Shown here: in pieces, positions 25,110 to 37,015 of the stretch | How the letters are laid out: each line of letters starts with the position of its first letter | Numbering within the stretch: the first letter of the stretch is position 1 | Source of the DNA: Taenia hydatigena | Taxonomy: Eukaryota; Platyhelminthes; Cestoda; Cyclophyllidea; Taeniidae | Direction: 5' to 3' | Length of the DNA stretch: 64,000 nt | NCBI GenBank assembly: GCA_036345935.2 | Contig: JADWOT020000002.1 | Span: 4,166,617 to 4,230,616 of the forward strand | Notes under the pieces: model-generated | The model's database searches: none | What the model was told of the DNA's origin: nothing | Seen by the model: only the letters and a program-made list of their open reading frames with translations | Made by a program: the position numbers and the translations under genes

Positions 25110-28100
25110 GATTTACCTTTGTACTCCCAGGTAGCGTAATTTAACTGCTAATGGATACACTGATGCGTGCCTGCGTTTACATGCCACGCGATCCCATCGC
25201 CTAACAAATCCTGTTACCCAGGCTCAAGGCCACTTGACGACCCCTGCAAAGCCAGCAACCACTCAGCGCAGGGAACTGAAGGAGCCATGCATTGTGCCTG
25301 AGCTTCCCTTCCCAAACGTCATACGACTCGGCAGTGCACTTGCGTGAACGACTAAAAAATAAAAGATGGCAAAAATATTTCTGCTTTGCATTTCTTTTCC
25401 TCCTTCTCCCTCCATCCAACCGCTTTTCCCTCCACATACTTTACAATCTTAACTCATCACCTGTTTGTGGCTTTCATTTGACGGATTTGGAGAAACCCTT
25501 CATACTAGCCTTCTAATTTGCTAGCAGCTGCGTATATATTTGATATCACTATCTCTAACTGGTCTCGTTGATTTCCCTGTTATGGAAATTTCGCTTGACT
25601 TTGAACATTGTGGTAGAAGGCACTGACATTATTAACATCTCAATCAGCACTGTTAACACAGTGTTAAAACAATTATTTTCTGCCAGCATTATTAAACTGC
25701 CTTTGCTAATCACTTCTGATTCCCCACTAGTGTCCATTTTCCTATTTCGCATTTAACTGAAAGGCCTTTTTGTTAACCCTCAGGCAATCCAACCGACTTG
25801 TAAGCTTTAATAATTAAATGCCACCTTTATTCTAGTTGATAGTTTGCATTGAGCAGCATATTTCATTCCTTAAAGAATGCCTTGTAAATCACCCATTTTT
25901 TATGAGTTTGCACTACTATTGAAGTGGACAGCAAGGAACAAATGCTACATCTTGTCAAAAGTGTGGGTCCTAATATCGTTGGGATAATGCTTTTCAGTTG
26001 GTTTCGTAATAACACTTAATGGTAGGCACGGATGACTCATTTCTCATCCGTGCCTTCACTTTTCCTTTCCTAGTAAGGTCTCCCCATGTTTTAGTTGGTA
26101 ACGAACGATTTCATTTGGCAGTGCACAAAATCATGTGTAAAGAGCTGATATCTTACAGTTTGGGTGTTGCACGAGGTTCTTCGAGCAAATACTTTGAAAT
26201 AGTATGCACTCAACTTTACCTTGTTTGAGAGGAGACCATAGAAATCGTAGTTGATTATTTAGGCAAGTAAAATAGCACGAGCAGACTTCCAGAGACCTTT
26301 GTCTCTTCCTTTAAGCAGTCTTGAATTCGAGGCTTCATCATTTTGTACCGTAGGTGGTCTAGTTTTATTGCCAGTTTGTGTGGCTGTTTTTGGGCTGATG
26401 GTCTTAAACAACATTCTGATTGCAGATGTTTGGTTATCCTGCTTTATCTTTTAACGTAATTACTAACGCTTTTCTTCGGCTTCATTTTTGCTACTTCAAA
26501 TAAATGCAATGATAGGTTGAGACATGTAGATACATAGACGAAATCTTCATGAAGCCTGATATTCCCAAACGCAGTTGTAAATTCATAGCAAAACTACCTA
26601 TGTTTGTTAGTAAAATAAACCAAGTTGTTAAAAGTTGAATGATGGTCACACATACCTTTGCGACTATGCGACATACTCAAGGCGCACGCAATAGTTTACA
26701 AAATCAGCCCTAAAATGAATGCATCTAGATTCCTTTAATTTCAGAATACGTTTCGCATCGACAACCGCCCTGAAATGGATGGATATTGTAAAGGTTCCTT
26801 CTTTTTTCGGTTCCTTTTATTGACTGTCCCAGTGTGATGAGGCAGAAAGCAATTAGGCATTTTTATTTTAATAGGTAAGGTGGTCGTTTGCGTCTACATT
26901 CAAACGGTGAAGAAAGAATGCCTTCTTCAAGAAACTTGAACCCTTTTACATCCCCCTTTAGTTCTTCAAGTGTTTTATCCTACTCGTGCTTCCACTTAAA
27001 ATTCATTTGTGCCCACTTCTCAAATTGTGCATGAGGAGGCAAGCAATCTCATAAAGGTCTATAACAAGGCGCCTGCAGTAGTCCTCAAGTTAAGGGAACT
27101 GCGGGAAACTGTGTTGGCCATGTCGCCACCTGTATCGTACGGTCTTCAGTCACCGCCGTTTCGTCTGACGAGGCGTTATGTCGCAGGAAGGTGACAAGGA
27201 AGGAAATGTCATTTTTGAGTCCATGGCTAATCCTGCATCTCGCTGAAGAGTTAGTACTAGTTTTTAGATTGGAGTTGCGCTCTCAGATGTCTTTGCCAAA
27301 ATAAGATGTCACCGAAATAGATTAGGCAGCGTTTTGAGAGACTAATTAATGCTGGCTGTATTAAGCACTTGCTTTAGCTGCAGCATTGCGGAGATCAACT
27401 AGCATTGATTAGATTGCATCAGGCCTGTTTGACACTGCAAAGTTGTCTTCTTCCTGTCTATTTCCACCACTTCTGCGTGTCAGCATCCGTATTTTAGGTT
27501 CAGAGTAGAGAACCACTTTAATTCATGAAGAGAACTCAATTATTTATTTACATGGGCTAGGGGAATCGCATTATTCGCAGCTACGCTGCTTTTTTTACCA
27601 GTGCAATTGGAGAGGCGCGTCGTGACTTTAATGGCTCTTTGACCTCATCCTTGGTCATCTTTTCCACCTATCGGTCTACTTCTTCCAGGAGAATTGGCGA
27701 TATGCATTTGGGCGGTTGCTGAATGAGTCTAGCTTTGCCAATGCCCATAATACCTTAGCGAGGCTTGATGGACCGAGTCCCGCTCCATGCAATGGGAACG
27801 TCTCGACACTTGCTCAACAATGAGCGAAATTCTGCCTCCTCACTATCAGCGAAGTGCGGTGACTGTGAGCAGAGCTCAAGCAATCTGCAAGTGAAACTAG
27901 CTGCAGCCTCGAAATGCGCACTACAGATTTCAGTTGCGTCTATTTTAGGGGACACCGCGACCGTGTCTGCCTCTCTGCATTAGTAGGCAGAAGCACCCTT
28001 TTCGAAATTTCGAGCCGTTTTGGCATTACGAAGGAAATCGACTCCAAGCATCACATACTAAGGTAGTTCTGGACACAATAAGTCACATCGATTAAGTTTC

Positions 28101-29735
28101 TTTTCATGTTGCAAATGCTAACGATGTCTTTCATTTATTAATGTCTTCCTCATTCCACTGAGATCAGTTTTGCACAGAGGACACTGATGCAACATCGTGT
28201 TGCGCAGGTTTGGGAAAGCTCAGGGTATGCTTTTAGCGCAGCTGGACCTGAGTTAAGAGGCGTCCCTCTAGTTTGTTAGGGCCATTCTGGTGTAGGCAGA
28301 ATAGGGAGCATTTGGTCCCATAATCTTGGGTTGCAGCGCGGAGGGATCAAACGTGGATATTCAAGTTTTGTACATCGGTTGGACGTATCAGGAAGCGATG
28401 TTAGAAGGAAGTCCCAACACTTTCCTGTTGCGACCTCGATTAATTGACTAAGGTCGTTGTTCCTCTGTGCGTGGATACCCCCGCAACACTATGTGACTGG
28501 ATCCACGCCCTAAATTAAACGATCACCCAACTAGTGATCCTGTCGAGTAATATGCCCTGATTCGCCCGTCCTACTAGGAGTTGCAGATTCCTCACTAGAC
28601 ACTTGGTAACGATGATATAAGTCTTCGGTAAGCCGAGCTAGTACCTTGCAGCATTAGTTGATGTCAGAGTCGAAAAAGGCTCCGACATCTATTGTTGCCG
28701 AAAATAACCTTTGCGATCGCGCCCATGGGGTTGGTGGAGTTCATTGGCGCTAAAATATAAGCGAATGTTGGAGCTGACTGTTTTTATCAAACCTTTATAA
28801 TTAATGTCATTTTGAAGATAGAACTTCCTCAAACGTTACCACCAGTGTATGATTTTCTCTGTTTTCCTACTCTTTTACTTTCACTACCCCTGGTAAGAGG
28901 AGGTTGGATGATTTTAGGCATCTTTAATATAATACTTGAATTCTAGTTAGGCAGCGAATCGGTAGCAGTTAAGGAAGCGGACTCGCCACGTCTGCGAAAC
29001 CGACTTGTTCGTTTTGTATCAGGCTCCAACTACTCCCTCGCTTCCCACCTACAAGGTCGTGCTTATCTAATATAAATTACCTAACAAGTTATCTAATCTA
29101 AGTTGTACAATTACATTAGGATCAGTCGCATGTTCTATTTAAACTAGCAAAGGTATCCGCATTTGCGGCAGAAAGCCTCAACTATGACCGGTTGTTAAGA
29201 TACATAAACGGAGCAAATCACTAAATATCAGGAGAAAATCCCTTTGTAATTAAAGTATGACAATTGGGGGCAATGTATTGGCTCTCATGATAAATCACTT
29301 TGCCGATGACATGCTTCATTTCCAATGCGAAGTCTGTTTTGCTGCCCATTCTTGGCAAGAAAATTTAGTGCTGTTGCATATTTACATCAAAACCGCATAG
29401 ATTTGGTAAGAGTATACGAAATAGCTGACACTGAATGCTATTTGGTCAGCAAACATTTAGTTAGTATGTACCACAAACTGATTTGGCGGTGTCAACACCA
29501 GTCGCGTTGTGCAATTGCACAAGTCCTTTGAGCGAGGTGAATGCAATGTGAGCCACTCCCAAATAGAAACGCGAATCAAAGATCATGCGTTGCGTAGTTT
29601 CTGTTCAATGGATCGAAATTCGTTGCGAAAAACGATGAATGATGCGCATTCCATTCCATAAAGAAACATCAATTCAAATGTCACTAAGACGAAATTAATA
29701 GATTATTTCTAACGAGAGCTTAGAGTGTAGGGTAC
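25110..29735. other. no gene recognised
   Basis: The stretch holds short frames only, including an antisense pair at 25.2-25.5 kb with a pyrimidine-rich patch near 25380-25440 and another antisense pair at 27755-27983. The hairpin at 26024-26055 is listed separately. No repeats of families A or B were seen. Confidence 0.4.
26024..26055. repeat. 12-base-pair perfect hairpin
   Basis: The arms aggcacggatga (26024-26035) and tcatccgtgcct (26044-26055) pair without mismatch around an eight-base loop. No run of T follows closely, and no gene is recognised on either side. It could encode a small structured RNA or be a protein-binding site. Confidence 0.5.
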
Positions 29736-29738
29736 AAT

Positions 29739-29930
29739 ATGGCGAAACGGGATGTGACTATAAAGCTCGTCGAGATCAGAGAAAGGAAACATGTGTTGGA
29801 GGTGGTGTTGCCTGCGGTGCAGGAAGGGAAATCAAAGTTGGGAGAGTCTGAGCGAAAGGACATGGAGGCGACGAGGCAGCCACAAGGGCCAGAGGTCCAT
29901 GAGAGGAGCCCGACCGCAGCCCGAGCCTAA
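29739..29930 (+). CDS. small ORF, unknown, Lys/Glu-rich
   Basis: A 63-codon frame starts at an ATG (acaatATGGCG) and reads MAKRDVTIKLVEIRERKHVL at its start, with further charged residues and a Pro/Gln-rich end. The surrounding 29.74-30.24 kb is visibly richer in G and C than its neighbourhood. A second smooth plus-strand frame follows at about 30.01-30.18 kb (DQTHDDKKAQTSKWRIGTLS). An overlapping minus-strand frame covers 30029-30256, so which strand is coding is uncertain. No family was recognised. Confidence 0.25.
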   Translation: MAKRDVTIKLVEIRERKHVLEVVLPAVQEGKSKLGESERKDMEATRQPQGPEVHERSPTAARA

Positions 29931-30600
29931 GGGCTGCAGCACGCATGCAGCCACAGGGCTACTGATGAGCGAAGGATGAAATCGTGACACACCAAGTGTT
30001 GCATAGCACTCCATGCTTGAAATCTACGCTATCCAGTTGGTGACCAGACCCACGACGACAAGAAAGCGCAGACGAGTAAGTGGAGGATAGGCACCCTCTC
30101 CAAACGTTCTTCTATGACGGGAATGGGCACGTGGTCGAAGAGCGAGAGAGCGTCGAGCGGCGTCATCCAGGAAACACTACTAAGCTGAGGACTTGGTAAT
30201 GCGCTGTGGGCACCAGATTGAGCAAAGGCGGCAGCGGAGACAACCCCTTTTTCCATATATAATTAGAAACTGTCTGCTGTGCATGCATTCTTGGCTTGCA
30301 CTCCCATCCTCACACCACATGCATTTTAATCAAGCAATGAACTGCACCCAGTAGTGAGATTGATATTAACCAATTTCGCCTAAACATCTTTAAATATCAC
30401 CGAGAATGCAATCTATTTTGTGCAATTTAGGAAGGCACACGTTGCTTAATAAACTCAACATTAACATACTCGCCCTAAAAGAATTACTGTGATCAGTTGA
30501 CTTACCATGGGATCGAGCCATGACCCGAGCTGGCTCGCCATGGTGGAATTAGGATGCCTGTCATCGAAAGGTCCGTATTTTGTTGCGGAGCAAATCGTAT
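29931..30600. other. G+C-richer patch and flank, no firm gene
   Basis: The part up to about 30.24 kb is open on both strands as described for the small ORF. From 30.26 to 30.60 kb the sequence returns to AT-rich and shows nothing recognisable. Confidence 0.35.
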
Positions 30601-30603
30601 GGA

Positions 30604-31970
30604 CTATTGAGTTCCACGGACAAACCACCTCCAATCCGAATCTAGGCCTACGCTAATTGACCTTCTCATCCCGTCGTATTCTCGTCTGTATTCCGCGCAA
30701 GCCGTTATTGGTGGATGAGGCACACGAACGTCATTGTAAGCTCGCGATGAAGCGAATTGAGACAGCTCTTTACTAGCTTTATCAGGCTCACTGACAGTGT
30801 CATCATATTCGTCGCTGGATGAGGCTTCACTGTATAAAGACAAGCTGAAAACCAGCTTGGCGATTTCACCTTGAGCATCCGATTTTGGTGAAGATTTCTG
30901 CACTGTGCCAGCGCCTTCGTGAACAAAAGAGCAGGAGTCGGATAGCCAATTACTGCATTTACTTCCACTATCGCCGTCACCGTCCTTATCCAGAGGACAT
31001 GAAGAGCACATTTTGTGTCAAATATCTTCGAAAAAAGGCTGTCGAGTAGAGCCCCCGCGCCTTTGTCATTCAGTGCTGACCAAGGACAAAAATCTGCAGT
31101 CAATGATGGCCTACTCGATTCTTCAACTTCAAGCAGTCTGGTTAAGTAAAGAGGAGAACTGCAGCTCGTGCGCCATTGTTGTAAACTTGCCGAACACTCA
31201 ACAAATGCATAGCATTGACAGTTGCTGGAAGTTTATCGCGACTCTGGGTGAGACTGATCTTCACGCAAGACATTTTCGAAGATGAAAGTGTTATGATGAT
31301 CACTTAGTTCATCACGATGATTGTCTGTTCCCAGTTCTGGTTATAGCAATGGGTGCCAGATAACAACGCCCTGTGATTCCAAGTTGAGTGATAAGTAGAA
31401 TGTTATATAAGGACCAGAAAAGTTTTCGCGTTCGGATTTTAAGCGAATGGCGTATTTTTGCGAATGATGAAACGGCATCAGATGTGGTATCGGAGAGCGT
31501 AAAATCCTAAGGCAATAACATAATAATAGTATCAACTTCCACTGACCATTCAACGAATGTCCTTTGCACTGTGAGTTCCTTGACTAACCTAGTCTTCTTG
31601 GTTGCAGTACTAGCAGGAGCATCAATAGCATCGCCACCTTTCTGATCAAAATCGTTCCTTATTTCCGTCGCATTCTGCACCCTCTCCGGCTTCTCCTCTT
31701 CGGTGGGCAGACTGTCGTTATCGCGAGCCCACTCAAACCACGCGATATTTGGTGGGAAGCGACGTCCCCTGACTGGAAGACCAGCTAGCACACACGTCAT
31801 CATTGTGAATAGCCATGCAGGATCATCGAGTACTTCGAAATGTTGTTTGCTGACTCGAAAGTGAGGTGATCAATGAGATAGAGCACCGCCTTCACCAACT
31901 CTGGCAGGCTGTAACAGCTGTGTGTCAGGCAAGCCAAACGGATAAGTAAACTACAATACACACAATCGAT
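30604..31970 (-). pseudogene. decayed long coding region, unknown protein
   Basis: Read on the minus strand from 31.97 kb down, protein-like sequence continues with few interruptions. It starts with LIRLACLTHSCYSLPELVKA. A one-base loss near 31.85 kb shifts to a frame reading HFEVLDDPAWLFTMMTCVLA, then an acidic stretch. A TAG at about 31.51 kb follows. Later come SGPYITFYLSLNLESQGVVI, TAA, DNHRDELSDHHNTFIFENVL, TAA, and a patch ending ALNDKGAGALLDSLFSKIF. After another shift the final 135-codon frame is Ser/Asp-rich (EASSSDEYDDTVSEPDKASK). I cannot name the family. Alternatives are several real exons separated by short introns, or chance. Confidence 0.35.
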
Positions 31971-34560
31971 TCCCTTCTTTCAGCCCAAAATTTTGACTGT
32001 AACTAAATTTTCAAACCCTTCAACTGCTACCTGGAGTCAAGCTTCACAAACTGAAATAATGAAGTGTTCCGTTTCCAGTGTTTGCCTCATGAAATCTTTG
32101 GCTTTTTTTGCTAAATGCGCTGATCATTGCTCTCAAGCATTGTTTACATGAATTTTAATGCACGTGGATTTGCTCACCTATGCCAGTGGTCAAGAAAGCT
32201 TAAACGTATGGAACCATCTGACGGATTTATGTTGGGATAAATAATGGGTGAGTCGAACGACACCTCAGGCCTGACCTTGATCTGATATTAAACACTTTTC
32301 ATTCGAAGTGCGCTCTGTGCTGTGACGATCACGAAGTTATGGAAATATTTCTGATGACATGCGGGTCGCCGACAATGTCTGGTCTCATTTGCGTGTTTCA
32401 AGCATTCCACAAGGCCAGTTACGGTTCGCATTTTTCAAATAAGGGATTTAAGCCTTATCAACTACCTTTTGCCAAATATAAGCAAACAAAGAAATTTAAT
32501 GAAATTCCGCGTAAAGAAATTAAATGAGGATAAAGTGTTGACTGACTCACTTTACACCAATAGGGCCCAATTTCTTCCCATTCCTGGGCAAAATCTGAGA
32601 GTCATACCTCAGCTCGTAAAGATATGCAAGCATTCATTGCTGTGACGAAAGTGGACTTTTGCGAAACCCATTAAATCTCTGTCAATATATACGAACTCCT
32701 GAATTGAAAGTTCAATTGCAAAACCTCAAAACAGACACTTGCATAGATTTTGTCTGTCAAGTCTTTGTTGCTTTGAACTTCACGCAATTCATTGCACATA
32801 GTGCCAAGATGCAATGTCACTTGTTCTTTAATCCTCGGCATAAATGCGAGAAGGAGGATAAGGTACACTTCGAGCCCGGTGTTTATAACAAGAGTGCATC
32901 AATTTATTTGGTTCGCACTGGAAAGTTTAGTATGCGCATGTATTCCAAATAAGGGAAGGAATGCCATCGGTTCAAAAAGTGGGCCAAGCGAGGGGTTTTT
33001 ATGATGCCAAATCTATCTCTTGTATTATTGCAAAATGTCTTCGAAATGTGCGCGTAATCCTACCAATTTCTTTGCGTTTACATAGGATTAGATCGCACAA
33101 TTCCCAATGGAATGTTTTTTTGAGAAATGGCTATATCAGCCAGACATTGAGGAGGCCACGAGGCAGGATACTTAGCAAACAGAAGATGCTTTAGTCAATT
33201 TTATTTGCCGTTTTCCTAAATCATGGTATTTATATTATATTTGAGTCCCTGACAGATATACTTTGAACCTTCTCTGCAGCTATTATCCATAGCAAAAGCC
33301 AAGCTACACTTTCGTGGTGTTAACATTTACTTCAAGACATTTCATTGAATACAGTCAGAGGTATACGATCTTGCCTTAGCTTAACTATGCGATACATTCA
33401 GAAAGCGATCACAAAGGTGAAATGTTATTTTCCTTTCGTACAACCATTGGAGAACGTTTTGTGCAGGCTCATTAATTATACGAGGAATCGCAAGTAAACC
33501 TGCGAGCGTCATCATCAAAACACATTTCGCTTCATGGATACCTAAGTTTGTTTTCTTAGTCATTATCCGGCATTTTACGAAAATCATAGGTCTCTTGCTT
33601 AATCTATAGAAAATGAAACAAGCACTTTGCGGCTGCAAGCAACCTCCCCCAATTTGTGTCTAGAGTGGCACAACCGGTTTCATTATCGCACAGTCTTTAA
33701 GGTAGAAGTCGTAATTACGTATGTTGCTAGATTTTGAATCACAGGAAAAACAAACAGCGAGCTAATCGCGTTGCTTACATTTTCGATTATAAGCATTTAT
33801 TCAGTGGTGTGATTTGCATCTATATCAATATACTCTGCCTATTAGTGCCTCGTTACATAGGTCCATCCAGGTTTCTTTCAGTGGGCAATCATTGACAAGG
33901 ACTGAACAAAATTATCGGATCAAGAAGCCTTATTGTAAGTGCTGTGATCAATTCGAATGTGGTCCGGAGACTTGCACCGTAACACATGGTGCTGCATAAC
34001 ATTTAAAGTTCCGAATTTCGCTCAGACATGGATAATCAGTTTATTTCAGCACAGGGACAATCATGTTTTCCTGATAACATTTCAAAATTCAGCATCGGTC
34101 AGCCACTATATGCACATGAAAATGAAAGCTCATGTGTCGCCGTTACAAGTGCTCAATACATCGAGTCTGATTGCTGGAAAAGGTCACAGGCAATTAATAG
34201 ATTAAAATTCCGCACGCTCAATCAAGGACGATTGCTGTAATAACAAAATTACTGTTGGATCCACAAATCAAAGTGTCTGTGCCGACAAAAACACACTTCA
34301 TCTTGTTTTATTTTGGCACGTTAAAGGTCATTGCGGCAAACGGATGTCAAATAATTTGAATTTTGATCAGTTTGTCCATTAGAGCATTTCAGTATAAGCG
34401 GCTCCAGGGTTCATATAAATCTTCATTTTTATATATAGGTCGCTTTTATGTTTGCTGCGACATTGCCTTTTTAATGCAATGGTTTGATTGTCTACTATTG
34501 CGATTTCAACTTGGTACGGTTATATTTAACAGAAATTTTTACAGGGGTATTCTTCACTGC
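31971..34560. other. no gene recognised
   Basis: Short frames on both strands (32339-32527, 32659-33004, 33381-33638, 33814-34240) have no splice or motif support. This is the upstream flank of the ankyrin gene. No TATA-like element could be tied to it. Confidence 0.4.
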
Positions 34561-34575
34561 TTTCCTACCTTAAAG
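34556..34575 (+). promoter_or_regulatory. splice acceptor just before the first ankyrin exon
   Basis: A pyrimidine-rich stretch ending in AG (gctttcctaccttaaag) lies nine bases upstream of the proposed ATG. Such a short leader would suit a trans-spliced leader mRNA, as used in flatworms, or an upstream 5' untranslated exon. Neither is proven here. The frame is also open upstream to 34363, so a longer first exon is possible. Confidence 0.35.
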
Positions 34576-34584
34576 GATAGACGA

Positions 34585-34686
34585 ATGGATACCGACCCTA
34601 TAGATGGTGGCATTGCTTCAGTTACCTTGTCTCAAGCAGTGAAAAATAATCTGCTCTCGGTTGCGAGGCAGCTACTGGAAAACGGC
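34585..34686 (+). CDS. ankyrin-repeat gene, exon 1
   Basis: Proposed first coding exon, 34 codons. It starts at ATG 34585 (MDTDPIDGG) and ends in the second helix of ankyrin repeat 1 (LSVARQLLENG). The donor gtgcgt follows 'GGC', and exon 2 resumes with ADPD, completing the usual 'LL..GADP' turn in phase 0. The start is chosen because the sequence upstream loses protein-like character and an acceptor lies just before it. The whole gene encodes a predicted intracellular scaffold made almost entirely of ankyrin repeats. No catalytic or membrane domain is seen, so its partner and role are unknown. Confidence 0.75.
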
Positions 34687-34947
34687 GTGCGTTGTCTTTA
34701 ACTCTTCGCCATCGATTAACCCTATCATTCCTGATTCGACACGAAATTACTAACAAGGCTCACACTTTCCATTTTATTAATCCGTGCATAACACTTGCGC
34801 AGCTAGCCAAACATAGTGCCTGTTGCCAGGCAATAGTATTATCAGCTATAACGCTCGATTCTGTTATCATTCGTTAGGTAACATCGCCCGTTCAACATAG
34901 GTAAACCAGTATACGCATCTGATCCAGCGTTATTTTACATTTTCTAG

Positions 34948-35292
34948 GCTGATCCTGATGTGCACACAGAAGATTCAATGACGACTCCACTCATAGAAGC
35001 TACATCAATGGGTAACATAGAGATGATGCAGCTCCTCCTCAATAATGGGGCTCACACTTACCTGCGTGATTACCTTGGCAACACGCCCCTTCACTGGGCG
35101 GCAAGGAAGGGCAATTTAGCCGCCGTCACTCTGCTGTGTGAATCTGACAGCACAGCCAATATGAAAAATATTAGCCACCGAACACCGCTAATGGAAGCCC
35201 GTACACATGGTCACTCTGATGTTGTGCAATACTTGCTTTCGCTTGAGGCCCATGAGGAAGTTCAATCAATTGATGAACGTGGATCTACACAG
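34948..35292 (+). CDS. ankyrin-repeat gene, exon 2
   Basis: 115 codons, phase 0 at both ends, between acceptor tttctag and donor CAG/gttcct. It carries the end of repeat 1 and repeats 2-4. Repeat 2 has TTPLIEATSMGN..MMQLLLNNGA. Repeat 3 is near-consensus, with NTPLHWAARKGNL at about residues 79-91 of the protein. Repeat 4 has RTPLMEARTHGH..VVQYLL. The frame remains open past the donor to 35430, so intron retention would add about 45 residues. The donor is weaker than those of exons 3 and 4. Confidence 0.85.
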
Positions 35293-35610
35293 GTTCCTGC
35301 TAATATTGTGGCACGTGACATGGTTATTTCCTTTGCATCTAATCTTTCATTGTACATGGCTAAGCGATTGTGCGCCCCCAATATTCGGAGAAGCACTCTC
35401 ACCGATAATATTCCACGCAAGGTTGTTTAATGCTCTATACCTTTCTTAGCTACGATTTGATCTGATGCCTCAGAATTCCATGCATTTAGAGGTAAAATAA
35501 TTTGACATAGAATTTAGTCAGCCCCATTTCTGTTGCCGATAAGTAAACTACTGTATCAAGGCAAAAGCATGAGTATATTATTTTAATTAAAATACGTTTC
35601 GCTTTTGCAG

Positions 35611-35730
35611 CACATACACGGACCGGACGATGAGGAAGATGAAGAAATTAGAAGTGATGAGCCACAAACTCTCTTTCAAGCCTTACTTGATGACAATATC
35701 GCTGCCATGAAGCGTTTGTTGGAGAGCGGT
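35611..35730 (+). CDS. ankyrin-repeat gene, exon 3
   Basis: 40 codons, phase 0, between acceptor gcttttgcag and an excellent donor (GGT/gtaagt). It opens with an acidic linker (GPDDEEDEEIRSDEP) that separates two blocks of repeats, then enters repeat 5 (TLFQALLDDNIAAMKRLLESG). The exon break falls at the same point of the repeat as the exon 1/2 break, before 'ADP'. This suggests the two halves of the gene arose by internal duplication. A decayed copy of this exon lies near 46.1 kb. Confidence 0.88.
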
Positions 35731-35944
35731 GTAAGTCGCATTTCGCATTGGCGATCTCCTGTGCTCTAACATAAAATTGACGCCACCAAATTACGGAGTT
35801 AAATTTGTAGGTAGTTTAAAATTATTTATGACAAGAAGATTTGGCGCAATATCTTAAGGGCAGCAAAGCCAAACTCGTTCGATGCACTCGTAACATAGGG
35901 TTAATGTGACTGATAAATGTAGAATTAGCCATTTTCATTCTCAG

Positions 35945-36307
35945 GCGGATCCTAACAAAGGCGGTGAGAAGTCGTGGTGTCCTCCACTTTATTTAGCAGC
36001 CTATAAAGGAGATCAAGACGCATTGAAGATCCTCCTTGAGCATGGCGCCTCGATTTCTTGCACTGACAAGATCATGAACACCGTGCTTCACTGTGCAGCC
36101 ACAAAAGATCACCTGCCATGTGTACGAATGCTTCTCAAACGAGGAGCTCGCCCTGATGTGACAAACTTGTATGGTCGGACTCCTTTGGATAGAGCCGTTC
36201 GTTACAACCACACGAATGTTGTCCGGTATCTCATCTTTCATGGTGTCGACGAGGGCTCCAAACTGAATGAAAGAAACCAATCTGCGCTTACTCTTGCTAG
36301 TGTCGAG
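35945..36307 (+). CDS. ankyrin-repeat gene, exon 4
   Basis: 121 codons, phase 0, acceptor cattctcag and donor GAG/gtatgt. It finishes repeat 5 (ADPNKGG) and carries repeats 6 to 8 plus the start of 9. Key stretches are PPLYLAAYKGDQ..LKILLEHGAS, NTVLHCAATKDHLPCVRMLL, GRTPLDRAVRYNH..VVRYLI and SALTLASVE. The TPLH positions are variably conserved, as is normal for ankyrin proteins. The antisense frame at 35993-36280 is a shadow. Confidence 0.9.
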
Positions 36308-36497
36308 GTATGTATTCTACATCCTTTTATGACATTCACGGAGACAAAGGCTTTACTCATTGCTAGCACAACTGCGTATAAGAATAATTTTGAGCACTGC
36401 ATACTCTCAAAATGGTAAAAAATGCAGTGGTTTATCGAATAAATATAGCGACACCTCACGACGTGTTTATGTGCAGGTTTATTCCTTGTACAAATAG

Positions 36498-36791
36498 GGT
36501 GACTACGAAGTGGCAAAAATCATTTTGGAGACCACCCGCTCTTCTCCTTCTCAAAGCAGATGCCTGCAAATTGCACTTGAGCATGCGGCCTTTAACGGTC
36601 ACCTGCTGCTGCTGCAACTGCTTTTCATGCATGGAGCTGACATCAACCATTCTGATACCTCTGTGGATCCACCAATTTTCGCAGCAATTCGTGGCCGCCA
36701 CCTGCCTGTTCTTCAATACTTTCTGTCAAAAGGAGCTAATATCGAGCTGAGGGACAGTGAGGGCTGGACGCCACTTATGCTGGCCGCCAAG
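36498..36791 (+). CDS. ankyrin-repeat gene, exon 5 (end probably shortened)
   Basis: 98 codons. The acceptor is acaaatag, and the exon begins GDYEVAKIILE, the second helix of repeat 9. Repeats 10 (CLQIALEHAAFNGH..LLQLLFMHGAD) and 11 (PPIFAAIRGRHLPVLQYFLS) are complete. Repeat 12 stops after its first helix (GWTPLMLAAK). All GT donors at this end leave phase 0, but exon 6 needs one base carried over. The decayed copy at 23.48 kb has about 15 further codons here, so the main gene seems to have lost that stretch. The overlapping frames at 36412-36750 and 36456-36716 are shadows. Confidence 0.85.
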
Positions 36792-37015
36792 GTTGTGGTT
36801 GTTTTTGCACAGCCATAGTGTTCGCTAAGACCCAAATTTCTTTAATTATTAAGGAGTTTATCCCTTGAAAGTTAACATGGATTTTTCGTATCTTTACAAC
36901 AATAAAGCAGCGCCATCATTGGTTCCAACCACCTGTTCATGCAAATAGCCTCTTAACCATCCCCATCTTTGCTTTACTACCAACAATATGTTATTTCCAA
37001 CTCCCTTGTGCCCAG

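Noticed and set aside
36412..36750. 112-codon plus-strand frame and 86-codon minus-strand frame
   Set aside because: Both are shadows of ankyrin exon 5, whose own frame has clear repeats and matching splice sites.
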